Origin: Pseudomonadota bacterium
Lineage (GTDB): Bacteria > Pseudomonadota > Gammaproteobacteria > QQUJ01
DNA length: 35,410 bases
NCBI GenBank assembly: GCA_008501635.1
Contig: QQUJ01000014.1
Span: 1 to 35,410 of the forward strand
Direction: 5' to 3'
Part shown: one piece after another, positions 8,622 through 17,783 of the stretch
Position numbering within the stretch: position 1 is the first letter of the stretch
How the letters are laid out: every line of letters starts with the position of its first letter
Notes under the pieces: generated by a model
What the model saw: only the letters and a program-made list of their open reading frames with translations
What the model was told of the DNA's origin: nothing
Database searches by the model: none
Made by a program: the position numbers and the translations under genes

Positions 8622-10046
8622 TCAAAGGCCGAGTTGATTCCAGCGGGCGTACACACGATCCTGGACTTCAGGGGAATACATTGCATCGAGCGTCGCCCGA
8701 ATCGGCGTAACACTGCTTGGCCATTCCGGTGGCCAGGTGACGTCGAAAGCCACGCTCGCGCCAAGCCGCGCAGCCCTCTCTTCTTGACTGTAAGCCGGTG
8801 TCAGAGCATTGGCACGACCCTCATATCGGTGGATGTGCGTACCACGATCTGGATGACACTTCGTCGAGAACGCATGCAATACCGCCGGGATGTTGAAAAC
8901 ATCTACGTCGTCATCAACAACGATAATCTTAGACATCAATGCCCTTCGCGCAGTCAAAACCTCGACAATCTTGCGTGCCACCTCAGCACCGCCCCGACGT
9001 ACGGAGACAATGGTTAAGTGAACACCGCCTTCTGGCGGCACGTAAACCTCGGCCACCGGGATACCATGTTTTTCGAGGCGTCTCTTGATTGCGATAGCCC
9101 CCGAGATCGAAGTCGTTGTGGCGCTGGAATCCATAAACCCAGTCGTGTCGAGTGTAAGAATCGGATTATGCCGATGTGTGATCGCCCTAACCCGTGCGCA
9201 CAGGGCATCGCCCATCTCGCCGCTGCGATACCCGGGGTACTCGCCATATGGCCCCTCTTGGGCAAGGTGGTTGGGTAGCACCTCCGCTTCGATGACGATC
9301 TCGGCGCTAGCTGGCACCATTAAATCAGAGGTCTCACACTTAACTAGTTCCACCGGCCGCTCGCCGAGCGCCCCGGCTAGTTCCGCTTCATCGCCGGCAA
9401 GACGGAATGTCGCTGCGGCAGCTAAATGACTCGGAATATCGGCTCCGATGACGATCGCGATCGGCATCGATTTTCCTTTGGGTACATAACCTTCTAGTAG
9501 CATCTTGCCCAAGTGGCTTGTCGGGCGCGGATAACCGGTCAGAATTGTTTCGTTATGAACCATAAATCGGTACATGCCCCAATTGACCCAACTGCTTTCG
9601 GCGTCCTTAGAGACCACCAAGTCCCACGTACCCAAGTAGCGTCCACCGTCGCCTTCGTGGACCATTGGTGTCGGCAGATCGAACAGGTCGATGGCATCGC
9701 CGGTGATCACCACCTCCTTACATGGGCCATCGTCCACCACAACAGGCGGAATGAGATTCTGTTCACGTTCAGCGTACGCGGCATAGAGATCTCGCACTGA
9801 CGTTTCAGGTGGAAGGCCAAGTGCTACAGCCATCCGCCGCCAGGTGGCAATCGGGTTAGTAGTGATCCGCCAGCCCGGAGCATAGTCCTTGACATTGTTA
9901 AACATGAACGCGGGACCGTTGCGTTCGCAACTGAGCCGGCCAAGTCCAGCAAGTTCTTGATCCCAGTCGATCAAGTCATTTACCGTAACGAGATCACCAG
10001 TTTTCTGGATTGCTTCCAGGAAGCCTCTCATATCTTGCGGTGCCAT
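8622..10046 (-). CDS. UbiD-family decarboxylase (prenylated-FMN dependent)
   Basis: The 474-residue protein has the length of UbiD and of vanillate/hydroxybenzoate decarboxylases. Motifs include LVTVNDLIDWDQELAGLGR at the start, VNWGMYRF near residue 155 in the cofactor and metal site, AQEGPYGEYPGY near 264 with the acidic active-site residues, and KIIVVDDDVDVFN later. UbiD enzymes remove or add a carboxyl group on aromatic or unsaturated acids with prenyl-FMN. No UbiX-type prenyltransferase gene is visible here, so the cofactor must come from elsewhere. I chose ATG 10046, with GTGGGGA upstream; the frame extends to 10127 but those starts lack a ribosome binding site. It is first in the left operon and is divergent from the IclR gene. 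Confidence 0.93.
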   Translation of the reverse strand: MAPQDMRGFLEAIQKTGDLVTVNDLIDWDQELAGLGRLSCERNGPAFMFNNVKDYAPGWRITTNPIATWRRMAVALGLPPETSVRDLYAAYAEREQNLIPPVVVDDGPCKEVVITGDAIDLFDLPTPMVHEGDGGRYLGTWDLVVSKDAESSWVNWGMYRFMVHNETILTGYPRPTSHLGKMLLEGYVPKGKSMPIAIVIGADIPSHLAAAATFRLAGDEAELAGALGERPVELVKCETSDLMVPASAEIVIEAEVLPNHLAQEGPYGEYPGYRSGEMGDALCARVRAITHRHNPILTLDTTGFMDSSATTTSISGAIAIKRRLEKHGIPVAEVYVPPEGGVHLTIVSVRRGGAEVARKIVEVLTARRALMSKIIVVDDDVDVFNIPAVLHAFSTKCHPDRGTHIHRYEGRANALTPAYSQEERAARLGASVAFDVTWPPEWPSSVTPIRATLDAMYSPEVQDRVYARWNQLGL

Positions 10047-10188
10047 CTTTTTCCCCACTTTCGACGGCGATATCTGGTAGATCGCCATGTTGAAAATATG
10101 TGCGTATTCCGTACATCCTAAGTGCACGTTTCAGCTGAGGATGACGATATTCAAAGCAATACTGTCCGTCAATAGCCATTCTATAAAT

Positions 10189-10203
10189 GTTCGCTATACG
10201 CAC
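10189..10203. promoter_or_regulatory. Candidate IclR/PcaR-type operator box 1
   Basis: The 15-mer GTTCGCTATACGCAC agrees at about 12 positions with the PcaR/PobR-group operator GTTCGATAATCGCAC, recalled from the Pseudomonas/Acinetobacter literature. It lies in the gap between ubiD and the IclR gene. No binding data exist for this site. Confidence 0.5.
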
Positions 10204-10264
10204 TCTTTTATTGGTTTGCACAGCCTATTTGGTTAACTATATGGGTTTCTACGAATGCACTTTC

Positions 10265-10279
10265 GTTCACATTGCGCAC
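10265..10279. promoter_or_regulatory. Candidate IclR/PcaR-type operator box 2
   Basis: GTTCACATTGCGCAC shares GTTC, the central T and CGCAC with box 1, and its start is 76 bases from that of box 1, about seven helical turns. It is weaker against the PcaR-type consensus (about 9 of 15) but repeats the outer halves exactly. The rest of the 364-base gap 10047-10410 holds AT-rich sequence and no gene. Confidence 0.45.
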
Positions 10280-10410
10280 ATTATATCGCGCTCTATTTCT
10301 TGGTGATTGGGTTGGGTATGGCCTACAGGCCAGCTGGATCCTCGATTTGGTTGTTCTAACCCCGCACAGCTTTCATACTGTCGCTATTCTGGATCGGAGA
10401 ATGGGGAGAG

Positions 10411-11163
10411 ATGAATAATCGCGATTACGTCGCTGCGCTAGAGAAGGGGCTCGCTGTAGTTGAAGCCTTCGATGCCGCCAGCATACGCTTGACCCTGAGC
10501 GCTGTGGCACGCAAGACGGGCTTGACACGTGCTGCGGCCCGCCGCTATCTGTTGACTCTGGTGACCCTTGGCTATGCCGAGACTGACGGTAAGCATTTTG
10601 AATTGACACCGCGAGTGCTACGCCTCGGTTACGCTTATCTCTCGGGGGCCACGCTGCCCCGCATTGCGCAACCTATCCTTGAGCAGATTGGCGAACAGAT
10701 CCACGATGTAGCTTCACTGGCACTGCTCGACGGACAAGACATCCTATTCCTCGCCCACTCCACCAATCGCCGCATCCTGTCTGCCGCCGCTAGCGTGGGT
10801 ACCCGCTTTCCCGCGTACTGTACCGCGATGGGCCGTGCACTACTTGCGTGTCAACAGGATGCTGAGATCGAGAAGTTTCTGCGCGAAGTCCGTCCTTTGA
10901 AACTCACGCCGAAGACCTGTATCGGAATTCGCGAACTCAGGGAGAAAGTGATGCAAGCGCGCAGCGATGGTTTTGCGATTAGCGACGGGGAACTAGAAGT
11001 TGGCATGCAGGCGATTGCTGTTCCAGTGAAGGGGGTACGTGGAACCGCTTACCTGGCGATCAGCGTCAGCATGCATACCGGGCGATTGACAGCCGACGAG
11101 CTGATCGAACTTGTACTACCACCGTTGCAGACCGGCGCCAACGTGCTCGCCACGATGCTCTAA
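10411..11163 (+). CDS. IclR-family transcriptional regulator (PcaR/PobR-like)
   Basis: The 250-residue protein has an N-terminal winged helix (LSAVARKTGLTRAAARRYLL, about residues 29-48) and a C-terminal effector domain (LPRIAQPILEQIGEQ, CTAMGRALLA, SDGELEVGMQAIAVPVKG). The opening NNRDYVAALEKGLAVVEAFD fits the branch that controls protocatechuate and 4-hydroxybenzoate pathways. AATGGGGAGAG lies just before the ATG. It is divergent from the ubiD operon, and two candidate boxes lie between them, so it probably controls that operon in response to an aromatic or related acid. The effector is unknown. Confidence 0.92.
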   Translation: MNNRDYVAALEKGLAVVEAFDAASIRLTLSAVARKTGLTRAAARRYLLTLVTLGYAETDGKHFELTPRVLRLGYAYLSGATLPRIAQPILEQIGEQIHDVASLALLDGQDILFLAHSTNRRILSAAASVGTRFPAYCTAMGRALLACQQDAEIEKFLREVRPLKLTPKTCIGIRELREKVMQARSDGFAISDGELEVGMQAIAVPVKGVRGTAYLAISVSMHTGRLTADELIELVLPPLQTGANVLATML

Positions 11164-11210
11164 CTGCCGGTCTGTTATTTATGGGGACACTCTAACCTGT
11201 TCGTTTGACT

Positions 11211-12277
11211 AATGAGTCCTGTATAGATGAACGACACTTTTTCCTGTCCCGCTGGTTAAAGGAAGTGATGTGAAGATCGTGGTGGTGTGGAGCATGAAAC
11301 GAAAAAAGGAAATTCTACAACGGCGACGCTTGCATGCGGCGCGACTGCTGGAGCAAGGTGTCGCCAAGTCCGAAGTGGCACGGCGCATTCAGGTCCCCCG
11401 TCAGCAGGTGCCGTGCTGAGCCAAACGCATCAGCGACGAGGGCAAACCATCTTCAAAGCCGCTCCCTTGGGGCATCCCTTACAGCTCGACGAAACCGCCT
11501 GTGGTGAACCGGTGCAGTTCCTCAAGCAAGGTGCGTTGACTGAGGGGTTCTCGAGCGAATTGTGAACGCTACCACGCGTTCGAGCGTTGATCGCCAAACA
11601 CTGCAACGTGCAACACAGCGAAGCCTACTGCCGTGGCTACTCCGGGGAGCGGGTTTCAACTGTCAGCGCCCGACCGAAAAAGCCCTCCAGCACAACGAGC
11701 AGGCGATACGGTAGTGGAAGACCAAGCATCGGGCTGCATTGAAAAACCCCCAAAATACGGCAAAACCATCGTCTTCATCGACGAATCGGACTTGAGCCAG
11801 TGGCCCACGCGCGCGCGGGCAGACGCCCGTGCTCCATAGTACAGCTACTCCTAGTACCAGTTCTCCGCCATAGCCGGTGTGACTTTCTGACAGTTTTACT
11901 TTCGGCCGTACGCGAGCGCGATCGAGGCGCTTCAGTTGGTGGGGTTTCTTAACGCACTGAGTCACCAGATCGCCAGGCCACTGCAGATCATCTGGGACCG
12001 TTTCAAGATTGGCAAGGTGGCGGCACGCCAGTTCTTCGAGCGTGAGGACGCCTACATACAGCTTGAGTGTCGGGCCAGCCTATGCACCGGAGCTCAACCC
12101 AGTCGAGTACATTAGGGGCGACCTGAAGAACTCCGAAGCCACCAATCTTTGCGCACGCCAATTTCATCAGGTCAGTGATTTTGTCCGGAGCCGACTGCGC
12201 TCCATGAAGCACCGCCTGGCACTGGTGCCTGCCTCCTTGACACAGGCTTAATTGCCATTATGACATTGGGACTCATT
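11211..12277 (+). mobile_element. Degenerate IS630-family element
   Basis: A decayed transposase is framed by a 9-bp inverted match, AATGAGTCC at 11211-11219 and GGACTCATT at 12269-12277. The left match begins at a TA, the target of this family, while the right side has lost a clean TA. The limits are therefore likely but not certain. The element is inactive. Confidence 0.6.
11294..12251 (+). pseudogene. IS630-family transposase, frameshifted and stopped
   Basis: The frame opens with an HTH-like N-terminus (RRRLHAARLLEQGVAKSEVA) and hits TGA at 11417 where a tryptophan is expected before AKRISDEG. Later pieces appear in other frames: IVFIDESDLSQWP, which contains the first catalytic aspartate, QFYFRPYASAIEALQLVGFL after another shift, and LSVGPAYAPELNPVEYIRGDLK near 12075 with the DDE-motif glutamate region. 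Several stops and shifts separate them, so no active enzyme is made. Confidence 0.85.
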
Positions 12278-12314
12278 TATACAAAATTTCTATAAGAATA
12301 ATTCAGGCCATCAA

Positions 12315-12540
12315 TCCAAACCCAAGAGGAGGTTTGCCGATGAAGGTTTCGAGCGCTATCACACACCAACCCGCTGCGGGGGGCTCTATGAGATAGACCG
12401 CACCATTCTTTGGGCGGTACTTTTTTGTTTGATCGCTCCAGTCTACCCATAGGGCAAGAGGGCAAGCCAACCGCCGATGAGTCTGGCACGGACACTGCCA
12501 TTTTTAACCGTCAATTGTCGCTACGATCTCGGATCCTTCC
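12315..12540 (+). pseudogene. IS5-family transposase N-terminal remnant
   Basis: Reading around an internal TAG gives RFADEGFERYHTPTR, then ILWAVLFCLIAPVYP and, after the stop, GKRASQPPMSLARTLPF. This order matches the N-terminal part of IS5-type transposases (FADEGFE..., ...LIEPVYPK...). The catalytic part is missing. It is not necessarily the same IS as at the window ends, since those show only 3' ends. Confidence 0.65.
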
Positions 12541-12604
12541 CTTGCGTTGTTCTCTAGCAACGTCGGCATCACGATCTCCTATGGAATAATGGTAGTACCT
12601 TTCA

Positions 12605-12633
12605 TTGACATTTTTTATTAGCCCTCCTAGCAT
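12605..12633 (+). promoter_or_regulatory. Candidate sigma-70 promoter for the acyl-CoA dehydrogenase pair
   Basis: TTGACA at 12605-12610 is a perfect -35 hexamer. Seventeen bases later TAGCAT at 12628-12633 fits a -10 element at four of six positions. The start of transcription would be near 12640, about 55 bases before the ATG at 12695. Confidence 0.5.
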
Positions 12634-12694
12634 GTGGCAAAAATATAGAGGTAACCAGAAATCCCGTGTCAAACATTAGCTAGGAATCGGACGT

Positions 12695-13834
12695 ATGAAG
12701 CTGCAACCAGAGCAGATCGCCTTTCGGGAAACTGTACGTCGCATGGTTGAGACCGAGATCGCACCTATCGCTGTCGAACTGGATGAGACCGATCGCTTTC
12801 CAGAGGAACTGGTGCCAATTTTCGGCGATATGGGGTTGCTGCAACTTTGGGTGCCCGAAACATATGGCGGACCCGGCGGAGACCTGACGATGCTCTGTCT
12901 TGCACGTGAAGAGATCGCGAAGGTCTCCTTCGCATGTTCAATGATGGCGGGACAGAACTCAATGGGGATTATCCTTCCGCTGCTGCATTGTGGTACTGAG
13001 GAACAACGCCAGCGGTTTCTTCCCCTGGTAGCCAAGGGCCGCACCATCACCGCGGTCGCCATCACCGAGCCATCTGCCGGATCCGATGTTGCCTCCATGC
13101 AGACACGGGCGGTGAAAGATGGTTCGACCTATGTCCTCAATGGGCAGAAGTGCTTTATTAGCTTCGGTAGCGAGGCACACTACGTGATGGTCTTCGCCCG
13201 CACGAGTGAGGGCAAAAGCGTTGACGGCATCAGCGCGTTCCTTGTGGACACTACCTTGCCCGGCTTCAAGGTCGGCCGGAACGAGCGAAAGATGGGTATG
13301 GGCGGAATACCCAACGTGGAACTGTTCTTTGAAGATATGAGGGTTCCAGAAGCAAACCGAATTGGCGAGGAAGGTCAGGGATTCAAGACTGTAATGCGAA
13401 TTCTCAACCTCAATCGCCCCACCATTGGCGCCGCTGCTGTTGGGTTGGCCCAGGGTGCAACAAACGCTGCGATCGCTTACGCCAGAGAACGCAAGCAATT
13501 CGGGCGTCCTATCGCAGATTTCCAGGGCTTGCAATGGATCATTGCCGACATGGCGACCCAGGTTGAAGCCGCTCGCGCTTTGGTCTACGAATGCGCCCAT
13601 CGGGTCGATGCCGGTGATATCGACGGTATAGCTGGTTTAGCTTCGATGGCCAAATGCTTTGCTAGCGACACCGCTATGAAAGTAACCATCGACGCGGTCC
13701 AAGTCTTTGGTGGTGCAGGATATATGAAGGACTACGCGGTTGAGCGCATGATGCGAGATGCCAAGGTTGCCCAGATATTTGAGGGCACAAACCAGATTCA
13801 ACGCTCAATCATCGCCCGGCATCTGCTGAGATAA
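12695..13834 (+). CDS. Acyl-CoA dehydrogenase
   Basis: The 379-residue protein has normal family length and all usual blocks: AITEPSAGSDVASMQTRA (FAD and substrate contacts), GMGGIPNVELFFEDMRVP, YARERKQFGRPIADFQGLQ and QVFGGAGYMKDYAVERMMRD. E363 in IFEGTNQIQR is at the usual position of the catalytic base. It oxidises an acyl-CoA to its 2-enoyl form and passes electrons to ETF. A CaiB/BaiF CoA-transferase starts 32 bases later on the same strand, so the pair probably activates and desaturates one acid. The chain type cannot be told from the sequence. Confidence 0.95.
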   Translation: MKLQPEQIAFRETVRRMVETEIAPIAVELDETDRFPEELVPIFGDMGLLQLWVPETYGGPGGDLTMLCLAREEIAKVSFACSMMAGQNSMGIILPLLHCGTEEQRQRFLPLVAKGRTITAVAITEPSAGSDVASMQTRAVKDGSTYVLNGQKCFISFGSEAHYVMVFARTSEGKSVDGISAFLVDTTLPGFKVGRNERKMGMGGIPNVELFFEDMRVPEANRIGEEGQGFKTVMRILNLNRPTIGAAAVGLAQGATNAAIAYARERKQFGRPIADFQGLQWIIADMATQVEAARALVYECAHRVDAGDIDGIAGLASMAKCFASDTAMKVTIDAVQVFGGAGYMKDYAVERMMRDAKVAQIFEGTNQIQRSIIARHLLR

Positions 13835-13866
13835 CTAGATAGATAAGCCGGATTGGAGATACCCTC

Positions 13867-15066
13867 ATGACTTGTTCACAACGTAGGTTGATTGCCGGCA
13901 CCCGTCCACTAGCCAACATCAAGGTTTTGGATTTCAGCTTCATGATGGCCGGTCCCTATTGCACGCGGATACTGGCCGACCTAGGTGCAACAGTTATCAA
14001 GGTTGAAACTCCCACCGGGGACTACGTCCGGAGTCGCCCACCGCTCCGCGACGGTTGGAGTTCGTACTACGGACATCTCAACGTCGGTAAACAAAGCATC
14101 ATCCTGGATCTCAAGAAAACACAAGCTGTCGAGATTGCAAAGCGCTTAGCAGCTGCCTGCGATATTGTAGTAGAGAACTTCCGACCTGGCGTTATGAAGC
14201 GCCTCGGGATTGACTTCGACGTCCTCTCTGCCATCAATCCTGAGTTGATCTACTGCGCAATCTCTGGCTTCGGCCAGTCGGGGCCGGCGGCAAATCGTCC
14301 CGCGTATGCACCCATCGTACACGCCGCCAGCGGCTACGACATGGCTAATCTGAGCTATCAGGACGACACACAGAGGCCGACCAAGACAGCTATTTTCATC
14401 GCGGACATCATGGCTGGCATTCAGGCCACGGTTGCTATCGAGGCGGCATTACTGGCACGTGAGCGAACACGCAGCGGGCAGTTTATTGACGTCACCCTGG
14501 TGGAGTCCATGTTCAACCTACAGGTCTATGAGTTCCAGGAAGCACAGTGTCCGACCGACGCACGCCGCCCATTGTATCAACCCCTGCGCACCTCCGATGG
14601 ATACGTAATTGTCGCACCGGTGACTCAGAATAATTTTGTGCAAATGGCTGCCTGTATTGGCCATCCTGAATGGTGCGTAGACCCACGTTTCACCACCGCC
14701 ACCTCGCGTGGACGAAACTGGGATTTGCTGATGTCCCTCGTCGAAACGTGGACGCGTCAGCGCTCTGGCAACGAATGCGAACACTTGCTTACGGCTGCAG
14801 GAGTCCCCTGTTCACGCTATTTGACCATCGGCGAAGCGATGCAAGATCCGCATTACGACCACCGCGGCAGTTTTGCCATGATCGAAGACCCGGCAGGCAG
14901 CTATAAGATTCCCAAGCTTCCGTTCCAAATGTCTGCTGTAGATATTGCACCTCGCTCCTATGTCGCCGACCATGGTGCCGATACCGAAATGGTATTGAAA
15001 TCGCTTCTCGACCTGTCCGACGACGAGATTGCTGCACTCACAGATAGCGGTGTATTCGGATCTTGA
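13867..15066 (+). CDS. CaiB/BaiF (class III) CoA-transferase
   Basis: The 399 residues span the whole family fold, from LANIKVLDFSFMMAGPYCTR through GATVIKVETPTGDYVRS and VVENFRPGVMKRLGIDF. D180 in FIADIMAGIQ is the expected catalytic aspartate that forms the acyl anhydride intermediate. RSGQFIDVTLVESMF follows as usual. It moves CoA between two organic acids. GGAGATACCCTC precedes the ATG, and the acyl-CoA dehydrogenase gene lies directly upstream. It is clearly different from the second CaiB protein at 29826. Donor and acceptor are unknown. Confidence 0.93.
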   Translation: MTCSQRRLIAGTRPLANIKVLDFSFMMAGPYCTRILADLGATVIKVETPTGDYVRSRPPLRDGWSSYYGHLNVGKQSIILDLKKTQAVEIAKRLAAACDIVVENFRPGVMKRLGIDFDVLSAINPELIYCAISGFGQSGPAANRPAYAPIVHAASGYDMANLSYQDDTQRPTKTAIFIADIMAGIQATVAIEAALLARERTRSGQFIDVTLVESMFNLQVYEFQEAQCPTDARRPLYQPLRTSDGYVIVAPVTQNNFVQMAACIGHPEWCVDPRFTTATSRGRNWDLLMSLVETWTRQRSGNECEHLLTAAGVPCSRYLTIGEAMQDPHYDHRGSFAMIEDPAGSYKIPKLPFQMSAVDIAPRSYVADHGADTEMVLKSLLDLSDDEIAALTDSGVFGS

Positions 15067-15389
15067 TATCTGTTCTCGCCGGTTACACTTTCGATAGTCA
15101 TTAGCATATCCGTGCACCACACACTCCTTCTCTTGCCCCGGTCCAGCAGGGTTTTTTTGGTGCGCCTACCATGGGTGCACCCCTGAGATAATGCACCTTG
15201 CTGAAACCCTACAGGTGGTTAATCACATGGAAGGCATGCGGCCGGTGAATGTACCAGAGGTGTCATCCGTCCAACGATGCCACCTAGAGCTCGCCACTGT
15301 GTTCCGGCGCGTACCGGCTTCCGGCCTGGTCATGCTCATATTAGAGCAGGTCGACCTTCAGCCTCTGGTCCCGAAGCGACAACTCGCCG
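15067..15389. other. Gap without a recognisable gene
   Basis: Frames here are short and match nothing I know. A run of seven T at 15152-15158 follows a weak CCC/GGG stem and could be a poor terminator for the CaiB gene. Part of the sequence near 15300-15389 may be the worn 5' end of the McrB-like pseudogene. Confidence 0.4.
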
Positions 15390-16179
15390 GCTGAGGGCTG
15401 GTGCTGGCCACGGGTTCCGGGAAGGGCCAACCCACAAATCGCTCCTCAGCGCCCTCACGGCCGGGGACCACGGCCTCATCCCAATACCCGTTGCGACATC
15501 AACAGGCGAAAATGAAAGTGATCGCTTCTGGAAGCTGGTGCAGTTACACCCTTTCTACGCTTACGAGAATTTCATCCAGGGGATTCAGCCAGTTACTCAT
15601 TCTGCCGGGATGTTTGGACTATCCAATGGTAAAGGGCAGATTCATGCAGTTCTGCGACAAAGCTTGAGCCCGTGAAGCAACCCGCGTCCTTGTTGTTGAC
15701 GAGATCAACCGCGCAGAGCAGTAGCGGGTCTGCAGGGAGCTCATGTGCCTGTTCTAAGATCGCGATCGGACCAATACCCCTAAAGCCGCTGGCGACACGT
15801 TTTCTTTACCGGCCAATGTCCGCTTCATAGCGACTTCGAATACCGCGGATCGCTAGATCGCGCCTATGGACCATGCACTGCGCTGGAGATTTGTCTTCAT
15901 CAGCCTGAACCCCAACTACGATTTCCATCCCTCTTAAGACAAAAACACCAGATGCGACCTGCCCGGGTTGATCGCGATCCTGCAGTGTGTAAACCGCAAG
16001 ATCGGCGGCGGACACTACACCATTTGCGTGTCGGTGTTTCTGTGCAACGACCTGAGTACCCAGATTGAGGACATTTGGAACATGGAGTTTAAGTCCTGTC
16101 TGGACAGTACTTTTTCGACCAACTGGAGAAAGTTAACGACCTCCTCTGGGACACGGTCGCAGAGAATGTAGCGCCGTGA
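15390..16179 (+). pseudogene. McrB-like AAA+ restriction GTPase, heavily decayed
   Basis: Pieces in several frames line up in the order of McrB: LVQLHPFYAYENFIQGIQP, GRFMQFCDKA, then VLVVDEINRAEQ (Walker B), FSLPANVRFIATSNTADR (sensor 1 with the NTADR motif of McrB), MDHALRWRFVFISLNP, and a C-terminal QIEDIWNMEFKSCL and LEKVNDLLWDTVAENVAP. The Walker A region is barely visible. In-frame stops and shifts divide the pieces. The final frame ends with a GTGA overlap to the McrC-like start at 16176, which is the original operon join. McrBC enzymes cut DNA with modified cytosine. Confidence 0.75.
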
Positions 16180-16586
16180 TCTCGGTGACATCCCGTACTA
16201 TTGAACTTCGAGAGTATGCACGCACCGCGCTTGACATCAGTTGGTTGTCCTATGCCGCAGCAACGACACTCTGGCGTACCCATTCCACGTAGGTCGCCGT
16301 CGATTTTCCATCGCTGAAAGCGGACAACTAGTGGGTTATTACACATAGGGATGGGGTGGGTAAATCTCCTTGTCCCTTGACCTTCTGCTGAGGATCAACC
16401 TAAAGGTCGAGGTCGTAAACGTTTTTCAGATGCTTGAGCATGCATACCAGCTAAGATCGTTTCTGATAGTGAAGAGCCCCGCCGAGGCCGATAAGCTGCA
16501 GTAATTTTCGAGTACCTCTCTGTCATCCTTTCGCGCCGCGGCATCACACGTGCACACAAGGGCCTTTATCGTGCATATCACGCAAT
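16176..16586 (+). pseudogene. McrC-like nuclease subunit, truncated and decayed
   Basis: The frame begins with GTG and TSRTIELREYARTALDISWL, runs over TAG codons at VAVDFPSLKADN, and continues after shifts as LDLLLRINLKVEVVNVFQML followed by EHAYQLRSF. The last piece, VIFEYLSVILSRR then HKGLYRAYHA, fits the middle of McrC. The C-terminal nuclease part is missing; the sequence runs into a RepA-like remnant on the other strand. The exact end is uncertain by about 50 bases. Confidence 0.65.
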
Positions 16587-16980
16587 TCGTTCATGGCGCT
16601 GACGAATGCCATGGCATTCTGTGTAAAGTTCTCATCGCTTGCATCAAAATTGGTGCCATAGTGTCGATGATGACCAACACAATCGGAGCGGCAACGTCGT
16701 TCATAGTGCTACAAATACGCCCGCAGAGTTTGGCAAACGCAAGTTGATTGATCATTGGAACAGCTGTTGCCGTGATGTAACAAGGGAGATCAACGACGTT
16801 CACGTCCTGGTGCAGGCACCGGACCTCGATGCGACGAGCCAAGCCACCGCGCCCTTCACCAGCCACCCAAACCACAGCGCCTTGTCCAACCGATATGCCA
16901 AAGAACTCAACACCGGCCGCTGTGCAAAGTGCTAGTTCGAGAGTGAGAAATGATCTGCATGTGTTGCTTTGACCGAACAA
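16552..16980 (-). pseudogene. RepA-like AAA ATPase of a mobile element, remnant
   Basis: The minus frame from about 16980 shows a worn Walker A region (LFGQSNTCRSFLTLELALC, where GKS would be expected), then GVEFFGISVGQGAVVWVAGE, GRGGLARRIEV, and VLVIIDTMAP as Walker B. After a shift it reads DENFTQNAMAFVSAMNELRD. This order matches the RepA-like AAA ATPases found in plasmids, phages and integrative elements. Gly-Lys of Walker A is lost and stops follow near 16560, so it is dead. Bases 16981-17365 may contain its worn N-terminal part, but I see nothing certain there. Confidence 0.65.
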
Positions 16981-17365
16981 AATATCGATGGTGTCGGTTT
17001 GTATGTAACCCTCTGCTTACCATTCGACGCCCTATGCGTCTCTGATGACGTCAACAGCGTGAATCAGCACAAGCATGGCTACACGCGCTGGCAGACCGTT
17101 GGAGCACCCTATTCTAAAGATAGACCAGGTCACCCCGACCATTGTCCGCAGCGTTGAAGACGTGCCAGCGGACAGAATCTTGTGTGAAGGCTGGGTATTT
17201 GTTCGCAGAACTGAGAAATAGTGCGGAGATTTCGTGACATCACCAATACTTCCGTTAATGTGTCGCAACGCTCTTAGTGGCCGTGCTTGGGAGTATTTGT
17301 AACTGGCCGGGGTAGAGAGTACCTTGCTTGTAGGTTATTCTGCTGTATATTTAAACTTTTGCGTA

Positions 17366-17783
17366 TCAGTCAAATGAGTGCCGCTTCAAATAGTCGCGCA
17401 CTTCATCGTAGTAATTGCCCACCGTTGAAGCACTGATCCCGTATTCGCGGCCAATAGGCTTTCGCAGGGACTCGGATGGATAAACCGGTTGCCCTTCTGC
17501 GCCTCCACGACAGCACAATAACAAGGCCACGCTTTTGTTCGTTTATTCCGCTCGACAGTTTGGCGCCTTTTCCCCCGTGTGATTCCGAAGGCTTCGCTGT
17601 ACTCCCACGCAGCGCCCGATCGGTGAGGATTCAATCCCTTTTGAAGTTCTACTCGCATCCACTCGGGTGGTACACCGTATTGACCACAGGCCCAAATCGC
17701 TTCGAACAAAATAATTCAATCTCCGCGCGCGTATGCATCTCAAAATCACGCATCTCCTCTTCTGCACAATCCGACATGCTCAT
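17366..17783 (-). pseudogene. Small accessory gene next to the integrase, frameshifted
   Basis: The ATG at 17783 overlaps the integrase stop codon as ATGA. The frame shifts at a T-rich run and reads AIWACGQYGVPPEWMRVELQ, then WEYSEAFGITRGKRRQTVER, and shifts again to GREYGISASTVGNYYDEVRD before stopping at 17366. The last part has a helix-turn-helix look. I recall similar small proteins beside tyrosine integrases in genomic islands but cannot name a family. Two frameshifts make it a pseudogene. Confidence 0.55.

Noticed and set aside
12277-12501. 74-residue open frame on the minus strand
   Set aside because: It is antisense to the IS5 N-terminal remnant, which gives the recognisable reading.
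12959-13600. 213-residue open frame on the minus strand
   Set aside because: It is antisense to the acyl-CoA dehydrogenase, whose motifs are complete on the plus strand.
15067-15200. Second attachment site of the tRNA-Leu island
   Set aside because: Only GGTGC-type short matches to the tRNA 3' end occur here; nothing of 15 bases or more repeats.
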